From: Canna indica
Lineage: Eukaryota > Streptophyta > Magnoliopsida > Zingiberales > Cannaceae
Assembly (NCBI GenBank): GCA_034359265.1
Contig: CP136891.1
Location: forward strand, 82,664,001-82,728,000
Direction: 5' to 3'
DNA length: 64,000 nt
The first letter of the stretch is position 1, and each line of letters opens with the position of its first letter. The position numbers and the translations under genes are program-made. Positions 51,000 to 63,923 of this stretch are shown piece after piece. Under the pieces are notes generated by a model. The model was given only the letters and a program-made list of their open reading frames with translations. It had not been told where the DNA came from and ran no database searches.

Positions 51000-53900
51000 G
51001 AAGGGCAGGCCTATTTTTAGTTCACTGGTTCTTCTTAATTTATTTAGTTGTTGATGTAGCTCTTGTTATACCTTCTACCTAATCATTCTAATTTTCTTAT
51101 TCTACATCTTTTTGCCTCAACTATTTTCTCTATTCATCCATTTGATAAATTAATTAGTTGTCGTTGCTGTTGGGTCTTAATTCCTGCTATCTGATTCAGA
51201 TTAAGCTTTGCAGATCTCATCAATATTTATGTTGACCCAAATTGCGTCCGAATAGAATCCAACGAGACCGACCCGACCCAAACCAGAATTTAATTGGTCA
51301 AGTTAATGCCGAACCGATTTTGTTGAAATTTATTGAACCAAACTTATTCTGTTGGGCTGAACCAATTCAGCATACTATTCATGTTTAAGTCTTCTTTTGT
51401 CTTATAGCTTCTCTGCTGCATTGAGATGCATTGAGAAGCCATAAGATGGATGGATTGTTCAAAAATGTACTGACCACTGAGTTGTTCATCTACTCGGAGA
51501 GGTCAGGTCAACTTTTGGTAGAATTCATTGGGGGGATTCACACTTTCCACAGGTTGATATAGTGAACAGTTCAAATGGAAAAGCTTCCTTGAAGCTTCTA
51601 CATATCAACAGAACCTCTCATTTTGGAGTATACTAACCTTGATAATCACCAAAAGTGATTGTAATGGAGGATTGCCATCGTCCTACGGTATGCAAGAATC
51701 TCTGAGGAAAGAGCATACAAATCAGACATTGATTCTTTTTTGAGGATACAGAATGGGACGCTGATTCTTGACAATGACTGTCAAATCCCAGTGACAAAAG
51801 ATGATTACATTGGATCGGATATCGATCGGACGGACCCCAACACTTTCGATCTCAGTGGTCCATGCATATGAGAATGTCTGTGCATCCTTAACTTGCCTTG
51901 TGTGGGGACAAAGGAATTGACAAGGATGTGATATCATGGTTGAAGAGAAAGGAGCTAGCTTTCACTGTTACAATATACCTTGACCATACTAGTAGTATAC
52001 TAAACTACGAGTTCGATCCAAAGGTACTTTGGAGATACATACAACAGATTTAAGGACAACGACGCTGGGAAAAGGCCAAGCCCGAGCGTAGAAATACTCT
52101 AAATGCATATGCTTGATATATATGAAGCTGTTAAAGAAGGAAAGCTAGGCAGCAAGGGAGAAGTTCCAAAAGCAAAAGAGAGATGGTGATGCTTTGCCCA
52201 AAGTACGGACCAAATATCTCCTTTGACTGATCGCCCTCACCCTTGGATGATTTGATCTCGTGATTCGAGGCAACTTAAGGCATGGATTTGCTTCTACTTT
52301 GGAAGGAAAGGGCAGTCTCCATGGGCATCAGTAGCTAGGTCCTTTTAATAATATAAATTAGATACCATGTCATCTACTTGTGGTCCTATGATGCAGAGCT
52401 TATCAGTTGATTCAATTCCCCATGTCTCTCGTTGCTCAGAAAACGAGGTATGATTAGTTCAACCTTTCATATACAGCTAGTGGCCATGTAATTCAACATC
52501 ACAACAAGAAAATGAAGAAGAATAAGAACTTAAAGTCTGAGCTGTGTGAATTTTATGTTACTTATGATTAGTGCATGATACTGACGAATCTTATCAAGTC
52601 TTTGACCAATGATGAAACATCACATGGTCCAATCTTAACAAGCATTTGTACCTTCTCAACTTTTTTTACCATATTTGTTTGGCATATCCTTGCTATTGCA
52701 CATCTAATTAATGATAAGATATCAGATAGATCAGAAAGCTCCAAGGTTTGTAATCAGTTTGGTTGTGGAGCTTTGTTGTTAGACCATGGTATTATCTCGT
52801 GACAGGTCTTAGTTTTATTTGCTGCATTAGTCAATCAATTTATTTTAGCTAGTTCTAAAAGAAATTCCTAGCAGGTACTACTGTCTTTGATGCTCCTGAT
52901 CAATAAAAATCATGTGATTAATGAATTATGTTCCCTTAAATCCCACCAAGATTTATAGTCTATTGGTGGAGCAAGGTCTTCTCATCTTATTCTAAAAATG
53001 CCTGGTGTGAACTAAAACAGTCATTATCCATTATTATATCTTATCTGCCTCAACTTCCTCCAAGCCAAAATATTATATTTTATCGACACAGAACCTAGTA
53101 CTGCTATGTTCAATGTATCTGAATCTGCTGTCCATGTTGCCAAGTCATGGAAGATGAGATACATTTGATGCGGAAGGCAAGCATGGATTTTTCAATGCAG
53201 TTGGCAAAGTAATAGACCAACAACTATTTCTTAGGACTAAATGTACACAAGGAAGGATTTGCAGATTCCATGGCTTATTAGATTGGTTCCCCTAAATGAA
53301 GTATTTTATGCACCAACGATGTTAATTAGTCTGCTCTTTGTGTGTGTGTGTGTGAACTAAAGACTGTGCCAAAGAATTTGAACTGGGTATCCCAAGGTGG
53401 TCAAGTATTTGAATGCATAGGAGTTTGGGATAAGAAGCCTATCTTCTACAATGGCATCGGATGGCAATTGATTGTGTTAAATTCCTACCACATGATTGGT
53501 TCAACAAATACTGATTGTGAGACAATATAAGACAAATGTGAAGAAACTACATGCTGCAGTCTCTGATAGCCCCAACTCTGATTCTGTCTGCAATACTAAG
53601 TTTCTGCTATTTACCTCATTTACCTTTTTGGCCAGAATATATTATTTAATATACCACACTATCAAAGTTGCTTGAGTCTCTTGTAAAATCTTCGAGGTAA
53701 AGACCAAGCTTACCACTTTCTTCTTTTTTTCTGCTTTTTTTATTATATTATAATACTGTAGCATGATAAGAGCAGTTCAAAAAGGAGTTGGACATCTGTC
53801 TCTTCTAGCTTTCTTTTAATGTTTCTACAATGGGATTGATCAGCAAGTCTTGCTCTACTTACCATTTTTCAGGGCTAATTAATATTAACAATGCACTCAA

Positions 53901-54600
53901 TGCAACAAGAAATGTGAATTACAGAACTATGACACAATCAAACCCCCAAAGAATTATCTTATTGGATTATACCAATTTATACTGGAGATTGTGAATCAAA
54001 TTTGTATACTTGATGTTTAATTTTTCAATTGATGAGTTAGAAACAGAGTAGTTTATATCTAAAAGAGACCATGGAGATGAATACATGGAAGTGCACCTTC
54101 CTTTTTTGGAAAAGAAAGGAAGCAAGCTAGCATGCAAGTGGTACAATTTGAAGACTGAAAAATTCTAAGCAGAACATATGTAAGCATTTTTTTTAAGCAA
54201 GTACTTGCATTCAAACAAAGCAAAGGAATTAGCCCAAAAGTAATAGATAATGCCTATTTTCAATTGCCAAAAATTTTGTGCATGGCTCCATCTAATTTTC
54301 ATTTGAGATCAAACACTCAAAAGACATCCCCGATCCCCCCCAACCATTTCCAACAATACCTAAGCTTTCAAGAACCTAGAAAAGATCATATCTTCCCCAT
54401 GCAAAAGGGAAAAAGAAAAAAAGAAGAAGAAACCCTGAACATCCCATGCCATGAAATATTTATCAACCTCACACCTTGAAGACAGCACCATGTTCCACAA
54501 GTTTGATCAAAAGAAAAGAACATGTTGTATAGAGAAAAAAAAATATCACAAAAAAATAGAAAGATAGAAATGACTTGAAAGATATGCATGGAAACACATT
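51000..54600. other. Intergenic stretch, no gene recognised
   Basis: Short open frames only. A (TG)n run of about 7 units lies at 53340-53353. A T-run with AAGCAAGTACTTGCATTCAAAC at 54188-54225 resembles the 3' ends of the LINEs above and may be a small LINE remnant. Confidence 0.4.
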
Positions 54601-54605
54601 TCAAA

Positions 54606-54645
<40 letters not shown>
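54606..54645. repeat. Compound (TC)n(AC)n microsatellite
   Basis: TC run at about 54606-54628 passing directly into an AC run to 54645, upstream of the phosphatase gene. Confidence 0.9.
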
Positions 54646-55018
54646 CTGCTCCATGGGCCATGGCGGAGAGGAGGTACAGCAACCTGACTACCGCCAGTTA
54701 CTGTGAGGGGAAGATTCTAATCGGTAGTTGGGCGTGACAGCAATTCTTCCGGGCCTTGTTTTTTAATTTCTTTTTCTTACTAATTCTTCTTTTTAGTTTT
54801 TTTTCCCCGATTTTTAACGTAATGTTTGGTTTATTATTTATTTATTGCTTGCATTCAATTGTTTTTGGTTTTGGAGTAAAAAACCTTGAGAGAAAGAGGA
54901 GGTTTGGGGGGCCTCTATGAACACTTTATTCTCTTGAAATTGGATACTTTAATCAACTCCTAGGAACAAGGATTTGAAGGAGATAGCTGAGCAGTACCCC
55001 CCCTTCTCCTGTTCCTGC

Positions 55019-55066
<48 letters not shown>
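55019..55066. repeat. Second compound (TC)n(AC)n microsatellite
   Basis: TC run at about 55019-55036 followed by about 15 AC units to 55066, about 500 bp before the phosphatase start codon. It has the same order and strand as the tract at 54606. It probably lies in the promoter or 5' leader. Confidence 0.9.
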
Positions 55067-55067
<1 letters not shown>

Positions 55068-55561
55068 CTCTTCTTAGGTGCTTCGCTCTTTTCTTCTACT
55101 TCTCCGCTTTCTTCATCTTCTCCAGAATCCAATCTTTTCCACTTCCATGCATTTGGCTCCATAGCTCGGATTACTCCAAATCAATATTTCTAAGCTCTTT
55201 CTTTCAGTCACCGAGCCTTCACGTCAGAACCATCTGGGGGAAAGGGAAAATAATCACATTTTTCTTTTTCTAAAGAGAATCTGGCAGTGATCCTGTCCCG
55301 TTCCTTTGGTCCTGTTACATGTTCGAATTAGCTACTAAGTCGATTGGTAGGGGAAGTAAAGTACCCCTCTTTATTTTCCATCAAAATATCTGCTTTGCTA
55401 TCTGGTTCTTCTCATAAGAATCCAAGAAACAGTGCGAGGAATACAAGTGACTTGTTTCTCTTGTTCCTGTTCTTCTTTCAAAGAGAGCAAGCAGAATGGA
55501 AACGGATGCCTGAGAGTCGCAGAACACCATTTAATCGGTTGCATGAGGACATTCTGAAACA

Positions 55562-58500
55562 ATGAAAGATGGGAGTTCGAAAAAAAGCAAGGTTTGATGT
55601 TTGTTCTCCTCAGAGTGCCTAGTGCATAGACCCTCATGGATCTCTAAGCTCTCTCCTTTTTCAATTCCTTTCAGCTCTCATGGTCTAAGGCCTTTGTCAG
55701 AAAATGGTTCAACATCGGGAGCAAAGCTCAAGATTTCCATTCTGATGATGTTGCTAGAGGTAGGTGCCTTCCTCTAGTCATTATCTCACTTCTGATGTTG
55801 TGCACCTATTCTTTGTTTGTAGCTCTGTCTCATTTCTGCTAGATTCTTAGGATAAGACCTTCATCAATTAAGAAAATGGAAGATATCTTGTTGTCTCTCA
55901 GTTCTCTTTTCCCTAATAGTTATCATGTTCCACATTCTTTTCTTTCTCAATACAATTTTCAGCTTTGTTTCCCTGTTTATATATTATCTGCTCAGCTCCA
56001 ACAGTTCTCCATTCTGAAAAGAGGAAACTCTTGTTCTAAGTTCCAAAACCATGGAGCTGCTGTACATTCCTGCATTTCAAAACACAGCCTTTCTTCTTCT
56101 TTTCGTTATTAAATTGTGTGTTTCTTTTTAGGAGGTGATGAGGAATGGAGGGGCAGCATCACAGGGATGGAAGCATACTCTGCCAAGAAAAGCAATACAG
56201 GTTAAACAGTACATCCTCTCAGCCTAACAGCTTTGGACCACACCAAAACAGTTGTTGTCTTCTCTTTCTAAAATTCCATTTTTTATAGCCTGCTCTGAGT
56301 TGTCCTCCATATTTTGTATTCTTCCTCTTTATCTCACTTGATTTTCCTTTGTATCCTCAGGCAGATTGTTCAAGAAGAAACCTGATCATGGTCGGAGAGG
56401 AAAGATCGATCTCAATGCAGAAGAAGTAACTGAAACTCTCCATTTTAGGTACTTCAAAGCTCAAACTAGTACTAAGCAGTTACTCACAGACATCCCCAAA
56501 CTTCTAAAAAATAAGCTACTACTCACTGCTAACCCTCCATTTGTGTTCTAGGATCTTTGTTGCAACATGGAATGTAGGTGGCAAGTCCCCACCGAGCAAT
56601 TTGAATCTTGATGACTGGCTCCATACCTCACCTCCTGCAGACATATATGTCCTGGGGTGCTTGCCCTCAACTTTGTTTTCCTTACTCTTAATTGAACAAC
56701 AAACTACTGAAGAAAAGAATGATGAGTCCAATGAATTGAAGTTGCTTCGTTTGACATCTTAGATTTCAGGAAATTGTCCCTCTCAATGCTGGAAATGTTC
56801 TAGGAACAGAAGATAATGGCCCTGCAAAGAAATGGGTAGCCCTCGTTAGAAAGACACTGAACAATCTCGCAGGAAACAGCAGCAGTGGCAGCTTCCAGAC
56901 TCCTTCCCCCATTCCCAACCCTGTTATGGAGTTGGATGATGATTTTGAAGGAACATCCACTCGGCAAACAAGCTTCTTCCACCGTCGCTCGTTCCAATCC
57001 TTGAGCCGTAGCATGAGAATCGATGGAGATGTTTTGGCTCCACAACCAAGGTTGGATCGTCGACACAGCGTTTGCGACCGAGTCATTTTCGCAAACAGAA
57101 GAAGCGACTACGACCCGAATTATCGATGGGGTGGCTCCTCCGATGATGAGAACATCAGTGCAGATTCACCTAGCACAACAGCTTACTACTCACCAATGTC
57201 GTATGGCTATGGAGCGTCCTCATCAATGGACGCAGGACATCCAAGGTAACTTCAAATTTTTATCTTCTATCTCATCATTTGCAGATGCTCTCCCTTCAAA
57301 AAACTCTTTTGTAGATGTTCAGTTTACATTAATGATCCGGTAAAAATCAATCTAAAATTGCCTGTGTGGTGACTATTTCAGATACTGCTTAGTTGCAAGC
57401 AAGCAAATGGTTGGAATATTTCTTACTATATGGGTGAGGGGAGACATAAGAGATAGCATAAGGAACTTGAAGGTGTCTTGTGTTGGCAGAGGACTAATGG
57501 GTTATCTTGGGAATAAGGTACGGTGATGTAGTAAGGTCTTGTTTAGCTTTTAGTGCATATTTATTTTAGTTCTACATTCTAGTTTAATCGAGTCTTCCAT
57601 ATTTAGTGAAAGCAAGACATGATGATATATTATGAATTTATTCAGTGAACTTCTATGTTAATCAATTCTCCTTGCATGAAACAAATGAAAACCACATTGC
57701 TTGGAGGATACATTCTTAAACTTGTTTCTTCCAGGGTTCAATTTCGATTAGCATGTCTTTGCACCAAACAAGCTTCTGCTTCATCTGCAGCCATTTGACG
57801 TCCGGGCAGAAGGATGGAGATGAACTGCGAAGGAATTCTGATGTCATGGAGATTCTGAGAAAGACCAGATTCCCTCCTGTCAATGGCCTTTACGATGAGA
57901 GATCACCACAAACCATCCTTGATCACGAGTAAGCTTGTTTCATGCATGTTTACTTGGTAAATGAGTCCTAGATCAACTGGGTTTCACAAATGACTCACAT
58001 ATTTTTATTTTACTCTTTTTCCTTTTTCTTTTCAGTCGAATAATTTGGCTCGGAGATTTAAATTACCGCATTTCTCTTTCATATCGCTCCGCAAAGGCTC
58101 TCGTTGAAATGCGTAATTGGAAAGCACTTCTGGAAAAGGATCAGGTAGCTAAACCATACTCTTTTCCTTGAAGTCTTAAGCATAATAAGTTGTAGTAATG
58201 AATATTTCATGTAATGAAGATAAAACCTGAGCTCTGAGTCAATTATTTTTCTCCCTTTCAAGCAGCTTCGGATCGAGCAAAGATCTGGCCGGGTCTTTCA
58301 GGGTTGGAATGAAGGGAAAATATATTTCCCTCCCACGTATAAGTATTCAAACAACTCTGATAGATACACCGGAGATGACATGAACCGGAAGGAAAAATGC
58401 AGAACACCTGCATGGTTAACACTATGACCTACTTCTTGATATCACTCAAATAGTAGTTTCTAAAAAATGTATACTACACTGATATGCAAAGCTGATGAAC

Positions 58501-58739
58501 TTGTTCAAATATTTAGGTGCGATCGAATCTTATGGTGTGGAAGAGGCCTCAACCAGCTCTCCTACATTCGTGGGGAATCCAAATTCTCTGACCATAGACC
58601 GGTTTCTAGCATTTTTACAGCAGAAGTCGAGTCAATTAACCATAGCCGAATACAGAACATGAATTGCCCTAGCTCTCAAGTTGACATAGATGAGCTGTTG
58701 CAGTTCTCAAGTGGGTATACAGAACTCAGTTTCTTTTAA
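55562..58739 (+). CDS. IP5P4: Type I inositol polyphosphate 5-phosphatase, eleven exons
   Basis: Exons: 55562-55591, 55675-55759, 56132-56200, 56361-56448, 56552-56656, 56763-57245, 57382-57517, 57735-57928, 58036-58144, 58266-58414 and 58517-58739. All introns are GT..AG with consistent phase; the product is 556 aa. It starts [20 protein letters not shown] and ends GYTELSFF. Catalytic landmarks: [20 protein letters not shown] (from about 94), [15 protein letters not shown] (126), GNKGSISISM (330), [20 protein letters not shown] (350), [11 protein letters not shown] (399), PAWCDRILW (481) and FSDHRPV (506). All the fold's metal-binding and catalytic Asn, Asp and His residues are present. Known: these enzymes remove the 5-phosphate from inositol polyphosphates and/or phosphoinositides in the cytosol or at membranes. 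The Ser/Arg-rich insert at about 165-285 is typical of the plant type I group. I judge it closest to the Arabidopsis IP5P4 type; the paralogue number is uncertain. Confidence 0.93.
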
Positions 58740-60690
58740 AGGTTGCAGCAATGCATGTGGTTTAAACAGGATCTACTCTACATCATCTACTCATTCAAGT
58801 TCTCCCCCAAAAAATCTCTCCTTTGGTAAAGGTACTTGGAGTCTCTTGCATGTTAGCAATAATTTAAAAATTGATGAAGCAATTAAGCATTGTCTTTGTA
58901 CTTACAGTTCATGAATTGATGCTTAGGAAGGGATTTTTCTCTGAAGAGGTGCATAGAAAACTCCAGCAATGAATCAAAACTTAGCTGCATTGCTGTGATG
59001 TTCTGGTAAGTATAATGAATCGCAAGATACCTATTTCTGCACATATATTGGAAAGGAAATAAATTCATGAAATAGCACAAATAGTATGGACTTCTGAGTT
59101 CTGACTATTAGATTTCCAGATTGGTTCATATATGTGAAATCACTTTCTTTATGAAACAAAAATTTGTGAGCAAATCTTTATTCTATATGGCAGTTTTGAC
59201 AGTGGTTTCCTCCGCTTCGTGAACTTGAAATCTTTATATGTTTTAGCAAATATAGCACAATTCATATTACAAAAGCCTTCACCAAGTTATAGCAGCTTGA
59301 GTTTACTTGTTCTTTCATGTAGTGTAGTGTTTAAACTTCCAACTTATATAAATCTTTCCACTACAGATTTATGAAGGACATCAAATGATGACAAATCAAA
59401 GGTAGATCCTCCTACTTGTCTTGAATAAGAAACTCAAGTATGCAATAAATTCAGTCTATTTGCCCAACTATTTCTATTCAACTTGGACAACTACGTGCGA
59501 GAAGCAAATAGCATTAAAGAGAAAGCTCAAACTGATTGGGACGCAAAATGGAATGGGTTCATTCCATGCTCTAATGGATGAGAGGTCTCAATTCATCTCA
59601 ACAGTGCTTTTTTCAAAGAGCAATCAATAGAAGAGAAGCTTTACTCATCCCATGACAATATAAGTATCCTGACTCCACATGACAAAGAGCTTCGAAGAGG
59701 CGCTGACCAATACTAACATGCCAACAGTTCATCATCAAACCCACACAGGTTAAACAATTGACACCATGTTCTTTTACTTTTTACCTTTTTTTCCTGTCAG
59801 TAGCAGGTGAAAACTTACAGTTTGAGGTGGGAAAAGGAGGATACAAACAATAATAACATTTGCAATTCTTTTTTATATTTTATATGCCAGAAAAGGGCAC
59901 TGAACATTTTGCATGCACACTCATCGCATTGGAGATAAAGAAGTGTAGGCTATAATATGTTGATGTAGTTGCAAGAGCATGGCATATGATCTTTAGATGG
60001 AAAAAGGCTATTCTTTTGATACTCTCTGCAGATACTTGTGTTCTGTTCCTTGTTCTTTATTTGGAGGAAATGTAAAAAAGCTACAGAAGGACGGGTACGG
60101 TTGGGAGTCTTGGGAAATTTTCAAAATAAGAAAGAATGGACCAAGATTTGGCAGTGTGTTCAATTGAGTAGAAAAGTGGCTTGCTTTGCCTTTCTCCAAA
60201 AACTGAAAAGGGGCACTCGTGATCTGATTCTTCCCAGCTCAAATTTGGTGCTGTTAGTAGATCAAGTACTTCTCGTTTGCCATGTAGGAAAAGGGAAAGT
60301 TAAACTAAGTGGAATGCAGAGAACTTGTCATTCTAGAGAAATAGATACCAAGCACGAGTAGATCATTTAATAAGAAAATAACATTTCGTCTCTTAACCAT
60401 CAGTACTTCTTTGAAGAGGACAAATTTTCCTGGCATGGAGTTTATCATGCTCAGAAAATTAGAAATCTTATATATTTGTTCCTTCATGGTTCTCTTATAG
60501 ACAAAAAGATAATATCTCATATAAATAAATAAATAAATTCAAAATCTCAAAAACGATCACTCCGTATGGGACTTCGCTTGAGAAAAGATGGATTGTGATT
60601 ATTGACAAGATGAACCGACTATATATATAACCTATTGGAAGGCAAAGTTAATCTACAAATATTAACCATCATTCTCAATAATGTGTTGGT
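58740..60690. other. 3' flank of the phosphatase gene, no further gene seen
   Basis: Contains the phosphatase 3'UTR in its first part. Short open frames show no recognisable similarity. Confidence 0.45.
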
Positions 60691-60691
60691 A

Positions 60692-61549
60692 GCAATTACT
60701 ACAATAATTTCTATCATTTTTGTAATTTCCAATGGCGACGACGCTTTTGCGACGACAATGGTAGCAGTCGCAAATGCAACGGTTATGCGACCGCAGACAT
60801 TGAGGATCGTAGAGTTGCCACATCTGCGACTGTCGTACGACCGAAACATTTGTCGTCGCAAAACTATTAGAGATTACAATATTTAACTTGTGTGTGACCC
60901 CTTTCTTCTTCCCCGCTCTCTCCCTCTGCCGCCGCCCAACGTCATTCGACGCGACGACATCATCATTAGATCAATCATCATCGTCGACGTCGACTGATGC
61001 GCTCCCCATGCACCCCCTCTCCTCGCCGCCACCAGATTGTTGATATATTGTTTAGATTGTTGATGTATTGTTTTGATACGATGTAAATATTACATTTTGA
61101 TAATTCATATTACAATTTGATGTCTCTTGTTTGATTAAATATATATATAAACATGAATTTATATTTTTAAATTATAAAAAACAAAATATACTTATGCTAC
61201 GACACTGCGACCGTCATTCCATTGCAGAAGATGTATCAACATGGTCGCCTACAGCGATCGCAAATGCTAAGGCACCGACGGCTAGAAGCGGTTGTCGTGC
61301 TGTCGCAAATATAAAACCATGGGACGACACACAATTGGTCCATGACCGCTCATGCGACGCCTGTTGGTCGTCGCTGTGGCGATCTCAATATTTATTATTT
61401 GCGACGGCTAGAGTCACAACCGCCGATTAGCTGCGACCACGTCATCTGTGACGGATCATTGTGACCACTACTAGCCGTCGCAGAAGACCTATGGCAACAG
61501 CTTTCCGGCCATCTTGGCCACCGGCGGAAGACAATGTTTTTGGTAGTGC
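60692..61549. mobile_element. CACTA-like non-autonomous remnant
   Basis: The right end reads ATGTTTTTGGTAGTG, the complement of CACTACCAAAAACAT, a CACTA-type terminus. The left end is probably TACTACAATAATTTC near 60692, a mutated match. CAAT adjoins both ends. Internally, GCGAC/GTCGC words recur on both strands (GGCGACGACG, TGCGACCG, GTCGTCGCAA, CTGCGACCGTC, GTCGCAAATA, GCGACGGCTAG), as expected for subterminal transposase-binding repeats. No transposase is encoded. The left boundary is tentative. Confidence 0.6.
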
Positions 61550-63400
61550 AATGTGCTGCATGAAATGTGCTTGAAGAAATTGATTTGCTGAAATGTCATG
61601 AGTTCAAGTTTAAGAAGAATAGAGACAGAGAAAGCTTCTCAAAGTACGTACTGTAACAAGGCACTGGTGAACGTGCATGGTGCTATGCAGGCCGCCCATG
61701 ATGCTGAAGCAGTATCGGTCTTATCATTTCCAAGACGACTTTGATAATCTGCCATCATCTTGTTTGTGTTTCACATTCCACGCATGCATCTAATCATGGC
61801 TTTTATCCAATGCAATGATATGCACACAGGCCTTCTTTTTTCTTTTGCTCTCCATGCATGCATGCATTACCATGAGAATTAGGTGCAATTTTGATCATTC
61901 GTCATCATCATTTTCCCCACATAGAATGAATGAAGTCCATCGTTCTTTCCTTACAAGATCGAGTTCACTCCAACTGATCAAAATCATCATGCATGATTCG
62001 GTTTCCCTTCTCGAGCCTCGAGTCGAAATGAATGATAAAGATCACATCCTTTATTATGTAAGTCTTACATTCAAATATATCATCGTTTCTTTACTGCAAC
62101 TCTGCGAGCCAATTAAGTCGGGGGCTCTATCACTTGATGTCACACAGTCGTCGACGAAAAGATGGATGTCTTCTAGGGTTACTTATCAAGACAAGTTACT
62201 GTGTGAACGTGAGAGGCGTTTACTTTGCGAGCACAGGTACGCCATCATGCGAAAATGTGATGTGACATGAATGATTGAGAGGATTGCTTGTGCAAGAATG
62301 AATGGGGTTGCGAGCTTGCCGAGCTCCATGCCAAATCTTGCTGTGCTGAGGATCAACTGGGGCTTCTTCACGTACGTACGTGGTGAAGCTACTTGTACGC
62401 CCGGCTGTACGTAGATTTACATACATAGAGACTTTTGTTTAAAAGTCTTTAAGTACTAATTTTTCTATAAAATGGACTAACATATCATAAAAATCATCAA
62501 ATGAAATATAACATTTAGATAGTTAACATAAAAGAGTAATTTATCAAAACTAGATCTTTTAAGTATCATAAAAATACTTATATATTAACAGTTTAAACAC
62601 TTAGAGACTTTTCTATAAGAGTATTTAAGTATAATTTTTTAGCATACTTAAATATACTCTAAAAAATATTAAATCCAAAAGAAGACAAGGAGAAAATTAT
62701 TTTATTTTAACTATATGACCAATTTTCAAATTTAGAGACTTTTGTGCATGTCTTTAAGAGAAAGAAACAGATAGAAACAAAAATTCGATGGCATTTTAGA
62801 TATTCTGATTTATAGATTCTGGTTTTAGGGGAAAAAAAAAGTGATCATATTTTGCTTTTGAAGAAAAACCAGTATTCTTATTGCTGATTTTGAGAAATTG
62901 CTGATTTTAAGTCCATTGGTGACATCCTAGCATGCATCATAATTTCTATTTTAAAATATATATAAAACTAGAAGTAATAATAATTCAATCAATCAAACTG
63001 AAGTAGTTTATTATTTTTGATACGGAGTGCTTAAACAAATCAAATTGGTCGAAAACTGAAGAAAGAATTCCCTTCATGCCCGAGTGCAAACCTAGGTTTT
63101 TTTAGAAAATGCTATTGTCCTCTTCTCTCTTTGAAGATTATGGCAGAGAATAAAGAGCCTTTTTGTTTGTACTTTGTGAAAAATGCAGAGGTCAACGACT
63201 AGAACAACAACATAATCAGGAAAGGGCTCTCACGGGGAATTTGAATGCATTTTACGTGTGAAATAAGGCATCAAAAGGGAATACCTAAGAAAAGGCCACT
63301 TGGGTAGAGACCGCAAGGAGAGGCCAGAGTTATGACAATGGCAGTAGATCAGGGTTCAGATGCAATACACCTGACCTCTCCAGTTTGCAGTGGCTGCTGC
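61550..63400. other. Intergenic stretch, no gene recognised
   Basis: Short open frames only. At 62424-62780 the strings GAGACTTTT and AAAAGTCT(TTAAGTA) recur in both orientations, hinting at a small foldback repeat. A palindromic ACGTACGTACGT lies near 62371-62382. Confidence 0.35.
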
Positions 63401-63406
63401 TGGTGC

Positions 63407-63923
63407 TCAGTCGACATATATGTGAAAGTCCACGCCCTGGGGAAGAATCCAACAAAAAGACGAGATGAGTACCAGGTCAGCTCGGAGAAGATGGATGATG
63501 CAAGATAAGATCTGGCGTGAAGGCATTTGATGCAAGCAAGAAGACCAATTCACATCAGAAGTTAAAGCAGTATTGGCGTCTCTGAAAACCATGCATGCCA
63601 GGTGAAAACATTCACGTGCCGATCCTGTTGCAGAACAAACTCTGGTGAGCCTTTCAACAAGGTCAAACCCCATGATGTCCCAATGAAGGGAGGGTTTGTC
63701 CGTCTTAAATCTGCAGGAAGAACAAGAAGAAAGATTTGTGTTTATTAACTGGCTTATTTCTTATTCTATTTTTGACTCAAGAGGAAGGCTTAAATATAAA
63801 AAAAATTCAGGAAAAAACTCACACACTGACATTCTTATCATCTTGCCTTTGTCTATTAGCAGTTGGAAGAAAGTCAGATTTGAGCCCCAGTCAACTTTGC
63901 ATCTATCCATCCAAGTAGCAAAT
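63407..63923 (-). CDS. Possible exons of an unrecognised gene extending past the right edge
   Basis: On the minus strand, segment 63923-63831 (after TTAAG, ending at GTCAGT) reads FATWMDRCKVDWGSNLTFFQ, then LLIDKGKMIR. In phase it joins segment 63710-63407 (after TTCCTGCAG), which reads IMGFDLVERLTRVCSATGSA, then RECFHLACMVFRDAN, to a TGA. The peptide is amphipathic and looks coding, but I do not recognise a family. The preceding candidate exon (WLIDFDDGDM before GTTAGT at the window end) does not match in phase. Splice choices are provisional. Confidence 0.3.

Noticed and set aside
47745..51010. Target-site duplication around the minus-strand LINE (GTGTTCT on both sides)
   Set aside because: Only 7 bp match and they are not adjacent to the poly-T junction, so chance is likely.
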